Of a stretch of DNA of 64,000 bases, positions 35,764 to 44,791 are shown piece by piece. The stretch is from contig CAJTLS010000002.1 of NCBI GenBank assembly GCA_910577295.1, positions 348 to 64,347 of the forward strand. Reading direction: 5' to 3'. Each line of letters opens with the position of its first letter. Positions within the stretch are counted from its first letter, which is position 1. Made by a program: the position numbers and the translations under genes. The DNA is from an uncultured Eubacterium sp. (lineage in GTDB: Bacteria; Bacillota; Clostridia; Lachnospirales; Lachnospiraceae). The notes below the pieces were generated by a model. It searched no databases, was not told where the DNA came from, and saw only the letters and a program-made list of their open reading frames with translations.

Positions 35764-38127
35764 ATGAATAAAAAAGTACTGCACACATTAGAATATTTTA
35801 AAATCATAGAGATGCTTGTAAACGAGGCAGACTCACCGCTGGCAAAAGAAACTGCCGATAATCTTCTTCCCTCTTCCCGCCGCAATGAAATTATTGCATG
35901 GCAGACAGAGACAAGCCATGCTCTTATGCGCCTGCTGAAACAGGGAAAATTATCGTTTCACGGCCTGCGTGACATCCGTCCAAGTCTTCTTCCGTTGGAA
36001 AAAGGGGGAACGCTTGGTATGGGCGAATTACTAAATATCTGCCGCTGTCTGGAAATTGCAGGAGAAGCCATTGCCTACAATAAAAAATTTGAAGATTTAC
36101 AGGACGCCCTATCTGGACGTTTTGCCGGTCTTGTTGATTTGCCGGACTTACGGCGCGAGATTACCCGTTGCATTCTCAGTCCCGAAGAAATGGCAGACGA
36201 TGCAAGCTCTGAGCTCAAACGAATCCGACGAACGATCAAAAGCGCCAACGACCGAATACGCGAACAGCTTACGGCTACGATTAACCACTCGGGCAATATG
36301 CTGAGAGACAATCTTGTCACAATGCGAAACGGACGTTACTGCCTGCCGGTAAAACAGGAATATAAATCTACCTTTCAAGGCATGATTCATGACCAGAGTT
36401 CCACCGGCTCCACATTTTTCATAGAACCGATGGCAATCGTTAAGCTGAATAACGAATTGGCGGAGCTGGCAATGAAAGAACAAGAAGAAATCGAAAAAAT
36501 CCTTGCCTCGCTCAGCGCTCTGACAGCGCCTTATGCAGAAGATATACAGAGGGATGTCCTGCTCCTTGCCGAACTTGACTTTATCTTTGCCAAGGCAGGA
36601 CTGTCGAAAAAAATGCAGGGAAGCGAACCTCTATTTGATAAAGATTACATTCATATCAAAAAAGGGAGACATCCGCTCATCCCAAAAGAACAGGTTGTTC
36701 CCATTGACGTGACACTGGGTAAAACGTATGACTTACTAATTATTACCGGCCCCAACACGGGCGGTAAGACGGTCTCTTTAAAAACCGTTGGTCTCTTTAC
36801 CCTGATGGGACAGGCCGGACTCCACATTCCCGCCTTTGACCGCTCACACTTGCGCGTGTACGAAGAAGTGTATGCCGATATCGGGGATGAACAAAGTATC
36901 GAGCAAAGCCTGAGCACATTTTCCTCCCACATGGTAAACACCATTTCCATCTTAAAACGCGCCAATAAAAAAACACTTGTCCTCTTTGATGAATTGGGCG
37001 CCGGAACAGACCCGATTGAGGGCGCCGCTTTAGCCATTGCCATATTAGACCATCTGCACAACCGGACTGTGACGGTCATGGCAACGACACATTACAGCGA
37101 GCTGAAAATATATGCCCTTTCCACCGATGGTGTAGAAAACGCCTCCTGTGAGTTTGACGTTGAGACGCTGCAGCCGACTTACCGCCTGCTGGTGGGCGTA
37201 CCGGGAAAAAGTAACGCCTTTGCCATTTCCGGCAAACTGGGTCTTCCACAGGAAATTATTGATGAGGCCGGCAAATTAGTAGACAGCGACAGCCAGAGTT
37301 TCGAAGACGTCGTCACCGGCTTGGAAGAGGCGCGGGTGGAAGCCGAGAAAGAACGGGAAAAGGCGAAGCGCATACGTCAGGAAGCCGAACACTTCCGAGA
37401 AAAGATGAAAGCTAAAAACGAGCGCATTGACGCTGCCAAAGATAAAATACTGCGCCGCGCCAACGAGGAGGCACATACCATTCTGCAAAAGGCGAAAGAT
37501 ACCGCCGATGAATCCATCAAGAAATATAATAAATGGATGCAGGATGGCGGCATGACAAAAGAAATGGAAAAAGAACGCGCCGCTCTGCGCGAAGAACTTG
37601 ACAAGACCGGAAGCAGCCTCACCATTCAGCCGACGAAAAGAAAATCCGGCAACACTCCCGACACTTTGGCGATAGGCGATATTGTCATGGTTCATTCGAT
37701 GGGCGTTAAGGGCACGGTCAGCACACTGCCAAACAGCAAAGGCAAATGTTTCGTACAAATGGGTATCCTGCGCTCGGAAGTAGATATCAAAGATTTGGAG
37801 CTTCTGGAACAGGAAACGAAAGCAGCAAAAAAAGAGGCAAATATCACACATTCGCGTAATATGAAGATGGCAAAGGCAATGACCATCTCGTCAGAAATTA
37901 ATCTCATCGGAAAAACCGTAGACGAGGCCATTGCCCTTTTGGATAAATATATGGATGATGCCTATCTTGCCAAACTTCATCAGGTTACCATTATTCACGG
38001 AATGGGAACCGGAGCTTTACGCAATGCCGTACAAAATTATTGCAAACGCAGCAAATTAGTTGACACATACCGCATGGGAGAATACGGAGAAGGCGGATAT
38101 GGCGTAACAGTTGTAAACTTTAAATAA
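35764..38127 (+). CDS. mutS2: MutS2 family ATPase / Smr endonuclease
   Basis: A 787-residue protein with the MutS-type clamp and lever (about 1-290) and an ATPase domain with ITGPNTGGKTVSLKT and LFDELGAGTDPIEGAALA. A long coiled coil (510-620) and a KOW-like segment follow, then a C-terminal Smr nuclease domain with TIIHGMGTGALRNAV. It acts on recombination intermediates and, in Bacillus subtilis, on collided ribosomes. ATG 35764 follows AAAGGGGG and matches the family N-terminus; the upstream extension to 35641 does not. A TATACT box at 35705-35710 may be its promoter. Confidence 0.95.
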   Translation: MNKKVLHTLEYFKIIEMLVNEADSPLAKETADNLLPSSRRNEIIAWQTETSHALMRLLKQGKLSFHGLRDIRPSLLPLEKGGTLGMGELLNICRCLEIAGEAIAYNKKFEDLQDALSGRFAGLVDLPDLRREITRCILSPEEMADDASSELKRIRRTIKSANDRIREQLTATINHSGNMLRDNLVTMRNGRYCLPVKQEYKSTFQGMIHDQSSTGSTFFIEPMAIVKLNNELAELAMKEQEEIEKILASLSALTAPYAEDIQRDVLLLAELDFIFAKAGLSKKMQGSEPLFDKDYIHIKKGRHPLIPKEQVVPIDVTLGKTYDLLIITGPNTGGKTVSLKTVGLFTLMGQAGLHIPAFDRSHLRVYEEVYADIGDEQSIEQSLSTFSSHMVNTISILKRANKKTLVLFDELGAGTDPIEGAALAIAILDHLHNRTVTVMATTHYSELKIYALSTDGVENASCEFDVETLQPTYRLLVGVPGKSNAFAISGKLGLPQEIIDEAGKLVDSDSQSFEDVVTGLEEARVEAEKEREKAKRIRQEAEHFREKMKAKNERIDAAKDKILRRANEEAHTILQKAKDTADESIKKYNKWMQDGGMTKEMEKERAALREELDKTGSSLTIQPTKRKSGNTPDTLAIGDIVMVHSMGVKGTVSTLPNSKGKCFVQMGILRSEVDIKDLELLEQETKAAKKEANITHSRNMKMAKAMTISSEINLIGKTVDEAIALLDKYMDDAYLAKLHQVTIIHGMGTGALRNAVQNYCKRSKLVDTYRMGEYGEGGYGVTVVNFK

Positions 38128-38135
38128 TTCCGCCT

Positions 38136-39755
38136 TTATTCCGCTGAGGGCGAAGGCGTCGGCTCCTCTGGAGCGCCTTCGATACTCAGCTCCGTTATCA
38201 GAACGGTTCCATTTTTAAACTTACACACCAGACTGTTGCTGCCGCTCCCCATCGTAATCGTCTTCATATTAGCTTTTATCTTACCCGTATCATAGGCGGC
38301 GATACTGTCTACCCATTCACTTGGGAAAATCACGGATGAATCGAGACTCTGAAATTCTTTTTCACTCGCTACCGTAATATCCAATCCTTTGATTGTCAGC
38401 GGAAATTCTATATACTTTGACAGCTTCTTCAAACTTGCATCGGCGACAGCATATTGAATGTTCTGTACAGCTTCCCGATACTCATCAACTTTATCATCTT
38501 CCGGCGTTTCTTCCTCTGGTGTCTCTTCCGGCTCCTCTTCTTCTTCATCCGTTTCACCGGATTCCAGAGAAATATGAATAACGCTCATCAAACCGCTTAA
38601 CAGAATCTCTTTATCTTCAACGGAAACTTCACCTACTAAAATTGTAAAGTTGATATCTTTCTTCGTAAACGTGTAAATCTCTTCTCCGTCATCATTCACA
38701 TAAATCTGAACCGGAATGCCATTTACGAAAATGCTTTCTCCATCAGTAAATTCATCCAACACTCCCGGAGGGCTTCCGTCGCGGCCGGCATATCCGACAA
38801 CCCGTTTTCCTTTCATTTCTTCTACTTCCGGATAGATAAAACTGAATGATTCAAAATTTTTGACCAGCTTATACACTACGTTTTGGGCAGGATCCTGAAT
38901 CGTCACACGGAACCCATACAGCTCAAATACCTTACTCAGCACTTCGCGCCGCTGTTTATCACTTGATTCATGTTCACCGCCGCCCCAGCCGACAGCATTT
39001 CTGCTTATCGTTTTCTCCGGCTCCTGTTTTTCTTCTTTCTTTTCCGGCTTCTCATGGTCTTTTTCTTTTGTTCCCGACGCCAGTTTTGCCGCCTTGTCCA
39101 TACTACAGCTCTTACTCATCGTTACCGCAAAAGTACACGACTCCTGCTGCCATGTCATGGCGTCGCAATCTTTATCCCCATACATCGTAACTTCCTTGTC
39201 ACCTATCTTTTCCGTCTTCAATTCATTATGCTCGGAAAACTGTTCGGTGACATCTGGAGCATTTTCTTCTTCCTTATATTCGAGAAGAATCTTATCCTTA
39301 TACTTTTCACTCTTATAAGTTATTTTGACATGTTTCTGCTCTTTTGCTACTTCCACCTTTTTTACCTTATAACTCTTGGAAACATTGCTCAGCGTATACG
39401 TCTTACAATCGGTCTCTCTGGCAATGTCATCTATGGAGTCGAGTTCCACCCAGATTTCTTCCTCCGGATTTTCCACTACGACCGGCTCTTTTATATCATT
39501 CGGATCTGTCGTGCCAAAAAACTGCCCTCTTACTGCCAATGTACCGATAAGCAAAACGATAACCGCCGCTGCCGCCACTATTCCCTTTCGACGAGTGGAG
39601 AAATACGGTCTGCCCTGCATGGAAACTACTTTATCCTCGGAAACTTCATTCCCTGATGAATCTTCATAGACCTTTTTTACATTTGCAAGAATTCTGGCTC
39701 TAGCACTGTCACTTAAATGAACTTCTTCCATTGCTTTCTTATAATCCTTTTGCAT
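38136..39755 (-). CDS. Membrane anti-sigma-like protein with large outer domain
   Basis: A 539-residue protein. About 55 cytoplasmic residues are followed by one membrane helix (IVAAAAVIVLLIGTLAV) and a 460-residue outer domain. That domain has two beta-rich parts separated by charged linkers (EKPEKKEEKQEPEK and a run of E/P near residue 405). It overlaps the upstream ECF sigma gene by 17 bases, the classic place for an anti-sigma factor. ATG 39755 lies nine bases after AAAGGAG. The ectodomain probably senses an envelope signal. No known sensor domain was recognised. Confidence 0.7.
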   Translation of the reverse strand: MQKDYKKAMEEVHLSDSARARILANVKKVYEDSSGNEVSEDKVVSMQGRPYFSTRRKGIVAAAAVIVLLIGTLAVRGQFFGTTDPNDIKEPVVVENPEEEIWVELDSIDDIARETDCKTYTLSNVSKSYKVKKVEVAKEQKHVKITYKSEKYKDKILLEYKEEENAPDVTEQFSEHNELKTEKIGDKEVTMYGDKDCDAMTWQQESCTFAVTMSKSCSMDKAAKLASGTKEKDHEKPEKKEEKQEPEKTISRNAVGWGGGEHESSDKQRREVLSKVFELYGFRVTIQDPAQNVVYKLVKNFESFSFIYPEVEEMKGKRVVGYAGRDGSPPGVLDEFTDGESIFVNGIPVQIYVNDDGEEIYTFTKKDINFTILVGEVSVEDKEILLSGLMSVIHISLESGETDEEEEEPEETPEEETPEDDKVDEYREAVQNIQYAVADASLKKLSKYIEFPLTIKGLDITVASEKEFQSLDSSVIFPSEWVDSIAAYDTGKIKANMKTITMGSGSNSLVCKFKNGTVLITELSIEGAPEEPTPSPSAE

Positions 39756-40254
39756 GACCATCATCTCCTTTCATCATTTTTTCTATTTTCTCCCGCCCTC
39801 GTTTCAAAAGCGACCGCACCGTCGCTTCCTTTTTTTGAAGAATACTTGCAATTTCTGCCGTCGAATACTCTTCAAAATAGAATAGATGGATAACACTCCG
39901 ATATTTCTCCGGCAACGCCATCACCGCCTGAAAAACCTCACTCGCTCCTTTTGGCTCTTCCTCTGCGGCTACTGCCTCATAGCCTTCTGGAATAGCTACC
40001 TCACGCTGCCTGCTGGCAGACTTTAATTTATCTTTGCACAAATTTGCAGAAACACGTAAAAGCCATGCCTTTACATGGTTCTCATTCTCAAATACTTTTC
40101 CCGACTGCATATAACGTATAAGCACATCCTGAACAACATCTTCTGCATCCTCACGGGTTTTCATATAGGAGAATGCCAAACGGAAAATATCATCACCGAA
40201 TTGGGCTAAAGCCCATTCCACCGCGTCCGATGGATTTGATGCCACATCTAACAT
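39739..40254 (-). CDS. ECF-type RNA polymerase sigma factor
   Basis: A 171-residue sigma-70 family protein with region 2 (FRLAFSYMKTREDAEDVVQD) and region 4 (ALPEKYRSVIHLFYFEEYST followed by AEIASILQKKEATVRSLLKR). It directs RNA polymerase to stress or envelope promoters. AAAGGAG lies upstream of ATG 40254. Its gene overlaps that of its likely membrane anti-sigma partner, so the two are translated together. Confidence 0.92.
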   Translation of the reverse strand: MLDVASNPSDAVEWALAQFGDDIFRLAFSYMKTREDAEDVVQDVLIRYMQSGKVFENENHVKAWLLRVSANLCKDKLKSASRQREVAIPEGYEAVAAEEEPKGASEVFQAVMALPEKYRSVIHLFYFEEYSTAEIASILQKKEATVRSLLKRGREKIEKMMKGDDGHAKGL

Positions 40255-40357
40255 GAATCAATCTCCTTTCTCATTAATAACACGAATAACTTCTAATTTA
40301 TGTTGCAATTTAAACAAAATAAAAAAGAACTTTTCTGATTGCATCAAAAAAGCCCTC

Positions 40358-40864
40358 TTACATCGTCCCATCCTTCCAATACGAATGGTGTAAATGTCCC
40401 TCTGTGTTCAAATTCTGAAAATCATGTTGACGTAATACTTCATATAGCACAATAGCAACCGAATTACCCAGATTTAACGATCTGCTCTCACCAAACATGG
40501 GAATACGCACGGTATTTTCCTCATTGTCCACTAACAGTTCTTCTGGTATTCCGGCGCTTTCTTTGCCAAACATAAGATAGCAGTCATCCTCGTATGAAAC
40601 ATCGCTGTAAATATGTTTTGCTTTTGTTGTCGCCATATAAATCTTAGCACCCTGATTTTTTTCCAAAAAATCGGAATAACTTTCATATATTGTATAATCT
40701 AACTTATCCCAATAATCCAATCCCGCCCGTCTTACCTGCTTTTCATTAATTTGAAACCCCATAGGCTCAATCAGATGAAGCCTGACCCCCGCAGCTACAC
40801 AAGTTCGCCCTATATTTCCAGTGTTTGCAGGTATCTCCGGTTCCAATAAAACAATATTTATCAT
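40358..40864 (-). CDS. trmL: tRNA (cytidine/uridine-2'-O-)-methyltransferase TrmL
   Basis: A 168-residue SPOUT-fold enzyme that methylates the wobble base of certain leucine tRNAs. It has NIVLLEPEIPANTGNIGRTC at the N-terminus, LMFGKESAGIPEELL, and the knot motif RIPMFGESRSLNLGNSVAIV. Length matches the family. It overlaps the cheX stop by four bases and has AGGAAG upstream. Confidence 0.93.
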   Translation of the reverse strand: MINIVLLEPEIPANTGNIGRTCVAAGVRLHLIEPMGFQINEKQVRRAGLDYWDKLDYTIYESYSDFLEKNQGAKIYMATTKAKHIYSDVSYEDDCYLMFGKESAGIPEELLVDNEENTVRIPMFGESRSLNLGNSVAIVLYEVLRQHDFQNLNTEGHLHHSYWKDGTM

Positions 40865-41343
40865 TTTTTATCTTCCTGCTTCAACGCAAGATATAATTCT
40901 ATTCCACCGCTTCCATCTATAAAATTCATGGCGACACAAAGGTTTTTGCTATAAAATGTTGAAAAAGAAACTTCACCATGAGACAAGGTAGGTGGTGTAA
41001 TATCAATTCCCACGTTATTTGATGAAAATACGGTAGCCGCATTTCCCATAATCATATTTCCTAATTCGCTCAACGCACTGGAAGCAAACTCATCGATTAC
41101 TTTCACTTCTGTCATACACATTTTGGAAGCGATTGAGCAAGCACTCTCCTCCGTCATGGCAAGCAAAACCTGACCACGCATCTCACCAGTTACACCAATC
41201 ATAATAACCCAATTATTCGAAGCAAACTTCGCTTCTTTTAAAATTGGTTTTTGGATTCCAACTTCAACAAAACACATGTCCTGTAATACTTTCTTGGCTG
41301 CCATGAGAAAAGGATTAATATGTTCTGCATTCAACGTAGTCAT
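40861..41343 (-). CDS. cheX: CheX-like chemotaxis phosphatase
   Basis: A 160-residue CheC/CheX/FliY family protein. SSALSELGNMIMGNAATVFS carries the E-x-x-N phosphatase motif expected for dephosphorylation of CheY-P. AGGGGAG precedes ATG 41343. It is coupled to trmL. No other chemotaxis genes are in the window, so its partners lie elsewhere. Confidence 0.85.
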   Translation of the reverse strand: MTTLNAEHINPFLMAAKKVLQDMCFVEVGIQKPILKEAKFASNNWVIMIGVTGEMRGQVLLAMTEESACSIASKMCMTEVKVIDEFASSALSELGNMIMGNAATVFSSNNVGIDITPPTLSHGEVSFSTFYSKNLCVAMNFIDGSGGIELYLALKQEDKK

Positions 41344-41453
41344 TATCTTCTCCCCTTTTGCACAGTCTTGTATGTATCATAACATATTTGTAAAAAAGTG
41401 TCTATAAAATTCTTTATTTTGTAACTTTCTTCTTTGGAATATTGCAAAATCCC

Positions 41454-42440
41454 CTAAAAACGAAGTGCCCGAAACAGCTCGTCCGTCTTCGGAGGCTCTA
41501 AATAACGCCGCTCTTCACCATTGATGACGATGCGGTCATTCCCCTCTGTCGCATAACCGATTACGGCAGCATGTATCCCCGCCCGCTCCAGTTCCTGCAC
41601 CAATTGATAACCATAATTTGTGCCAATCAGCAAACTGCCGCTGGAAATAAGCATATAAGGATTAATATCAAACACCTCACATATTTCAACCGTCTCCTGA
41701 CGGAGAGGGATTTTCTTTAAATCAACCGTAAGCCCCACACCGGAAGCCGCCGCCATTTCCCACAGGGCGCCAAAAATACCGCCCTCTGTCACATCATGCA
41801 TGGCGCTGGCGCCGATTTCCATGGCAACCTTACTATCCGGCACAACACTGAGCTTCTCATCAAATCTTTTCGCCGTCTCTATAATTTCATTCGGGAGTTG
41901 CTCTTGCAAAATCTCCTCTTTTTCTTTTGCGAGTATGGAAGAGCCCTCCAGACCAATCCATTTTGTGACGACGAGTTCCTGTCCGGCGCGCAATCCACCG
42001 GTCGTCACTATTTTCCCTTTCGCTGCTTTTCCTACCCCCGTTACAGAAATCAGCGTCTGATTCACGGCGGCGGAAACTTCCGTGTGCCCGCCCAGTATCT
42101 CTACTTCATATTTTTCTGCCAGAGCGGTTAGTTCTTCCATAATCATTTGCAGTTCCTCTTCGGAACTCTCAGGCGGAAAAATAACCGTGATAAGCATTCC
42201 CACTAACTCCGCTCCGGAAGACGCAATGTCGTTAGCTGTTATATGAAAGGCCAATTTGCCAATATCTTTTGACGTGCCTGTAATCGGGTCAGTCGATAAT
42301 ACGATGGCATCTTCAGTTGGCCCTAACACGGCACAATCTTCCCCTACTCCGGCATGAACAATCACCTCGGGGCGCCTTACTTTTATTTTTTTTAATACGG
42401 AACGCTTTAGCACCGTTTCCGGTATCTTTCCTATCTGCAT
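41454..42440 (-). CDS. AIR synthase / HypE-like family protein
   Basis: A 328-residue protein of the PurM/HypE/SelD ATP-binding fold. It has GVGEDCAVLG near residue 40, then LAFHITANDIASSGAELVGM, EILGGHTEVS, and AMHDVTEGGIFGALWEMAAA. Enzymes of this fold bind ATP and make phosphorylated or amidated intermediates. The substrate here is unknown. Hydrogenase maturation by HypE is one reading, but the family member found with VanW in Clostridia is usually annotated only as AIR synthase-related. ATG 42440 is chosen over 42458 for ribosome-binding-site position. It follows vanW by 20 bases. Confidence 0.8.
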   Translation of the reverse strand: MQIGKIPETVLKRSVLKKIKVRRPEVIVHAGVGEDCAVLGPTEDAIVLSTDPITGTSKDIGKLAFHITANDIASSGAELVGMLITVIFPPESSEEELQMIMEELTALAEKYEVEILGGHTEVSAAVNQTLISVTGVGKAAKGKIVTTGGLRAGQELVVTKWIGLEGSSILAKEKEEILQEQLPNEIIETAKRFDEKLSVVPDSKVAMEIGASAMHDVTEGGIFGALWEMAAASGVGLTVDLKKIPLRQETVEICEVFDINPYMLISSGSLLIGTNYGYQLVQELERAGIHAAVIGYATEGNDRIVINGEERRYLEPPKTDELFRALRF

Positions 42441-42460
42441 TATTTCTTCCCTTTCCAAAA

Positions 42461-43954
42461 CTATTGCGCAGGTTCTGCGGCAGGTGCAGGCGTAGCCGCC
42501 GGCACTGGCGTTGGCTGAGGAGTTGACTTCACTTTCGGCGTCGCCTTAGGTGCGGCGCTCGGCTTTGGCGTCGGTTTCGCCGTAGGCTTCGGCGTTACTT
42601 TCTGTGTGCCTTTCGTCACATATCGGGGAACTGCCTGATAGGTGCTTGAATTAACTTTCGTCTTCTTTGTTTTGCCATCCATTTTCACAATCTTCCAGAG
42701 GACGGCTTTATATCCCGTATGCGCTTCCTGTGTTACTTTCATATAATTCGCCGGCTTCGTTTTGTCATAAATAATTTTATCTGGCCCCGGCTGCATAGTC
42801 TCAATCGTCTCTGATTCAAAAGAAATTTTACGGCTGCTTTTCCTTGTCTCCTCCCCGTAGACATGAAAGAAAATCATACCGGAACGTGTACCACTCTCAA
42901 TATAAACTGGAACTTCCGTATTATTCTTAAACTTGAAATCTTTGTAGTCGCCGGCAATGGCCGCATCCATAGACGGTTCTACATAAGTAACTACCATGGA
43001 GTGCGGACTTCTCTCGACAATCTCCAGTTCGGCCCTGAGAATCGCATTATAGAGCGTAGTAGATACCTGACAGACGCCGCCCCCAATCGAATCTTCCACT
43101 TTACCGTTATTATACGACGGCGCCGCATAATAACCATTATCTTCCGTCAATGGAGAAATCGTATCATGTACGGAAAAAGTCTTTCCCGGTTGAATCACGG
43201 AACCATTAATCAGACGCGCGGCATTGGCAAGATTTCTCGAACGGCTGACATTGGCGGCATTAAATGTCGTTTGGAATGTCCCTATCTTATCCTTACACCG
43301 CGAAGCCAGTTCTTCCGTGACAGCGGGTTTTTGTGTAATGATTTCCGCTGACGCTTCAATGATTTCTTCTGCCTCCTGCTCTTTCATCGCCTGTTTAATA
43401 TTGCTTAATGTACGTTTGGCGTCAATGGCCACCCCGTCACGGGCTTTCGTATACGTCAGGACTCCGTTTTCCATTTTTATCTTTGAATCTTTGGCCTTGA
43501 CGCATTCCTTACTGCACTCTTTTTTAATGAATTTGGAAATCTTCTTATCGGAGTACTGAAAAGCTAAATCATACACAATATGATTTGTTTTTGCATCTCG
43601 TATTGTGGCGTAATTGGCAAAAGGATTACTGTCTTTCCCGACGCGGAGCGCCTGCAGAATATAATCGTTCTCCTCACAGGCATATCCCAAATCAGCCAGA
43701 GATGCCATTACCCTCTTGCCGTTTACATCTACCACAAGCGTGCGGTTCACTTTGTCAGACACATACTGCTCTACCGCTGTTTCCGCCTGCTGCTGCGTCA
43801 TGCCGCTTAACTCTATCGTCTCTATAAATACTCCGTCACATATAATATCATCGGCAGGTTTTACTGCCTGATATGCAATATATACATAGCCGCAAATGAC
43901 AAGTGATAAAATAAAAATCACCAGTAACGCCGGCCATTTACTTCTCTTCTTCAA
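42461..43954 (-). CDS. VanW family membrane protein
   Basis: A 497-residue protein with an N-terminal anchor (ALLVIFILSLVICGYVYI). Peptidoglycan-binding-like segments (about 45-215) precede a VanW domain (about 235-370, with PGKTFSVHDTISPLTEDNGY and GGGVCQVSTTLYNAILRAEL). The low-complexity tail is rich in P, K, T and A (last 50 residues). VanW proteins are common envelope proteins of Firmicutes with poorly known activity and do not by themselves imply vancomycin resistance. It is followed by the AIR synthase-like gene in one operon. Confidence 0.9.
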   Translation of the reverse strand: MKKRSKWPALLVIFILSLVICGYVYIAYQAVKPADDIICDGVFIETIELSGMTQQQAETAVEQYVSDKVNRTLVVDVNGKRVMASLADLGYACEENDYILQALRVGKDSNPFANYATIRDAKTNHIVYDLAFQYSDKKISKFIKKECSKECVKAKDSKIKMENGVLTYTKARDGVAIDAKRTLSNIKQAMKEQEAEEIIEASAEIITQKPAVTEELASRCKDKIGTFQTTFNAANVSRSRNLANAARLINGSVIQPGKTFSVHDTISPLTEDNGYYAAPSYNNGKVEDSIGGGVCQVSTTLYNAILRAELEIVERSPHSMVVTYVEPSMDAAIAGDYKDFKFKNNTEVPVYIESGTRSGMIFFHVYGEETRKSSRKISFESETIETMQPGPDKIIYDKTKPANYMKVTQEAHTGYKAVLWKIVKMDGKTKKTKVNSSTYQAVPRYVTKGTQKVTPKPTAKPTPKPSAAPKATPKVKSTPQPTPVPAATPAPAAEPAQ

Positions 43955-44033
43955 ATTATAACCCTCACCTTTTTGCCAATCGCCTATTCCATTTTCTTAC
44001 TTGCGATTTTACTAAAATTGTATTACACTGAAA

Positions 44034-44126
44034 TTATATTCCTGCCAATAGTCCGATAAACATTGCCAAAATAACAACGGCACAAATAATGCCTGCAATC
44101 AAACGTTGCTTTTTACGATTAAACAT
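44034..44126 (-). CDS. Small single-helix membrane protein (30 aa)
   Basis: The frame MFNRKKQRLIAGIICAVVIL, then eight more hydrophobic residues and GI, gives a basic start and one membrane helix. AAGGGGG lies ten bases upstream. It resembles the DUF4044/Prli42 type of small Firmicute membrane proteins in size and charge pattern. It diverges from the TPR gene with only 35 bases between start codons, so its promoter would have to lie within that gene. Confidence 0.5.
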   Translation of the reverse strand: MFNRKKQRLIAGIICAVVILAMFIGLLAGI

Positions 44127-44161
44127 CTCGTAAAATCCCCCTTTCTGAAAGGATATTGTAT

Positions 44162-44791
44162 ATGAAATTTGGTATTACATTTTTTATTTGCTTCTTAATC
44201 TTTATCGCATGGAGATTTTATGAACAGCGCAAAAGCGAGCGCATGGAAAAGAAAATCTCCGATGATTTCTGGAAAAAAGAAGAAGAAGCCAATCAGACAA
44301 GAAAAAAGGATATCACAAACTTGCCTCTTCTACAAGTAAAAAAAGCAGATTTACCAAAAATATCATCTACAGATGAAGCTGTTCTTAATTATATGGAACA
44401 TCTTCATCAAATAGTAAAGAATCCGATGATTGATTTATCTGAATATTCTAATACCGATTTAAAATTAGCATATGGCGTGGCAAATTTCAAGACATTATGT
44501 GAATATGACGATAATTTTAATCATTTTTTACTCACTCTGTCCAATTTGGCAAATTCGCTTATGCGCACCGGCTTATATGAAGAGTCCGAAAAATTCTTTG
44601 AATTTGCTCTTCATTATGGCTCAAAAAGGTTGAACGACTATACCGGTTTAGCCGAGGTCTATCTCAAACTAAATAAGCCGGAGCATGTCACTGCCCTCAT
44701 CCGGCAATTAGAAGACGGCTGTCACCCTCGCAAAACAACGATTATAAATGCCTTAGAGGAAATCAAGAACAGCCGCTCTCAAAGAAAGTAA
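44162..44791 (+). CDS. Membrane-anchored TPR-like protein
   Basis: A 209-residue protein with an N-terminal membrane helix (FGITFFICFLIFIAWRFY) and a charged linker. A helical repeat region follows from about residue 100, with TPR-like LANSLMRTGLYEESEKFFEF and YTGLAEVYLKLNKPEHVTAL. It is probably a scaffold; no partner is known. ATG 44162 is used, as the upstream TTG has no better site. Its end overlaps the convergent radical SAM gene by 13 bases. Confidence 0.75.
   Translation: MKFGITFFICFLIFIAWRFYEQRKSERMEKKISDDFWKKEEEANQTRKKDITNLPLLQVKKADLPKISSTDEAVLNYMEHLHQIVKNPMIDLSEYSNTDLKLAYGVANFKTLCEYDDNFNHFLLTLSNLANSLMRTGLYEESEKFFEFALHYGSKRLNDYTGLAEVYLKLNKPEHVTALIRQLEDGCHPRKTTIINALEEIKNSRSQRK

Noticed and set aside
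37276..37851. 191-codon frame on the minus strand
   Set aside because: It is the antisense shadow of the mutS2 coiled-coil region, rich in C, F and S as such shadows are.
38145..38186. Inverted repeat CGAAGGCG/CGCCTTCG as a mutS2 terminator
   Set aside because: No T run follows, and it lies in the coding end of the convergent anti-sigma gene, where a PTPS-type sequence explains it.
38970..39656. 228-codon frame on the plus strand
   Set aside because: It is antisense to the anti-sigma gene, whose frame has a ribosome-binding site, a membrane helix and a coupled sigma gene.
42461..43954. VanW as evidence of glycopeptide resistance
   Set aside because: No vanH, ligase or vanX genes are nearby; VanW-domain proteins are common in Clostridia without resistance.
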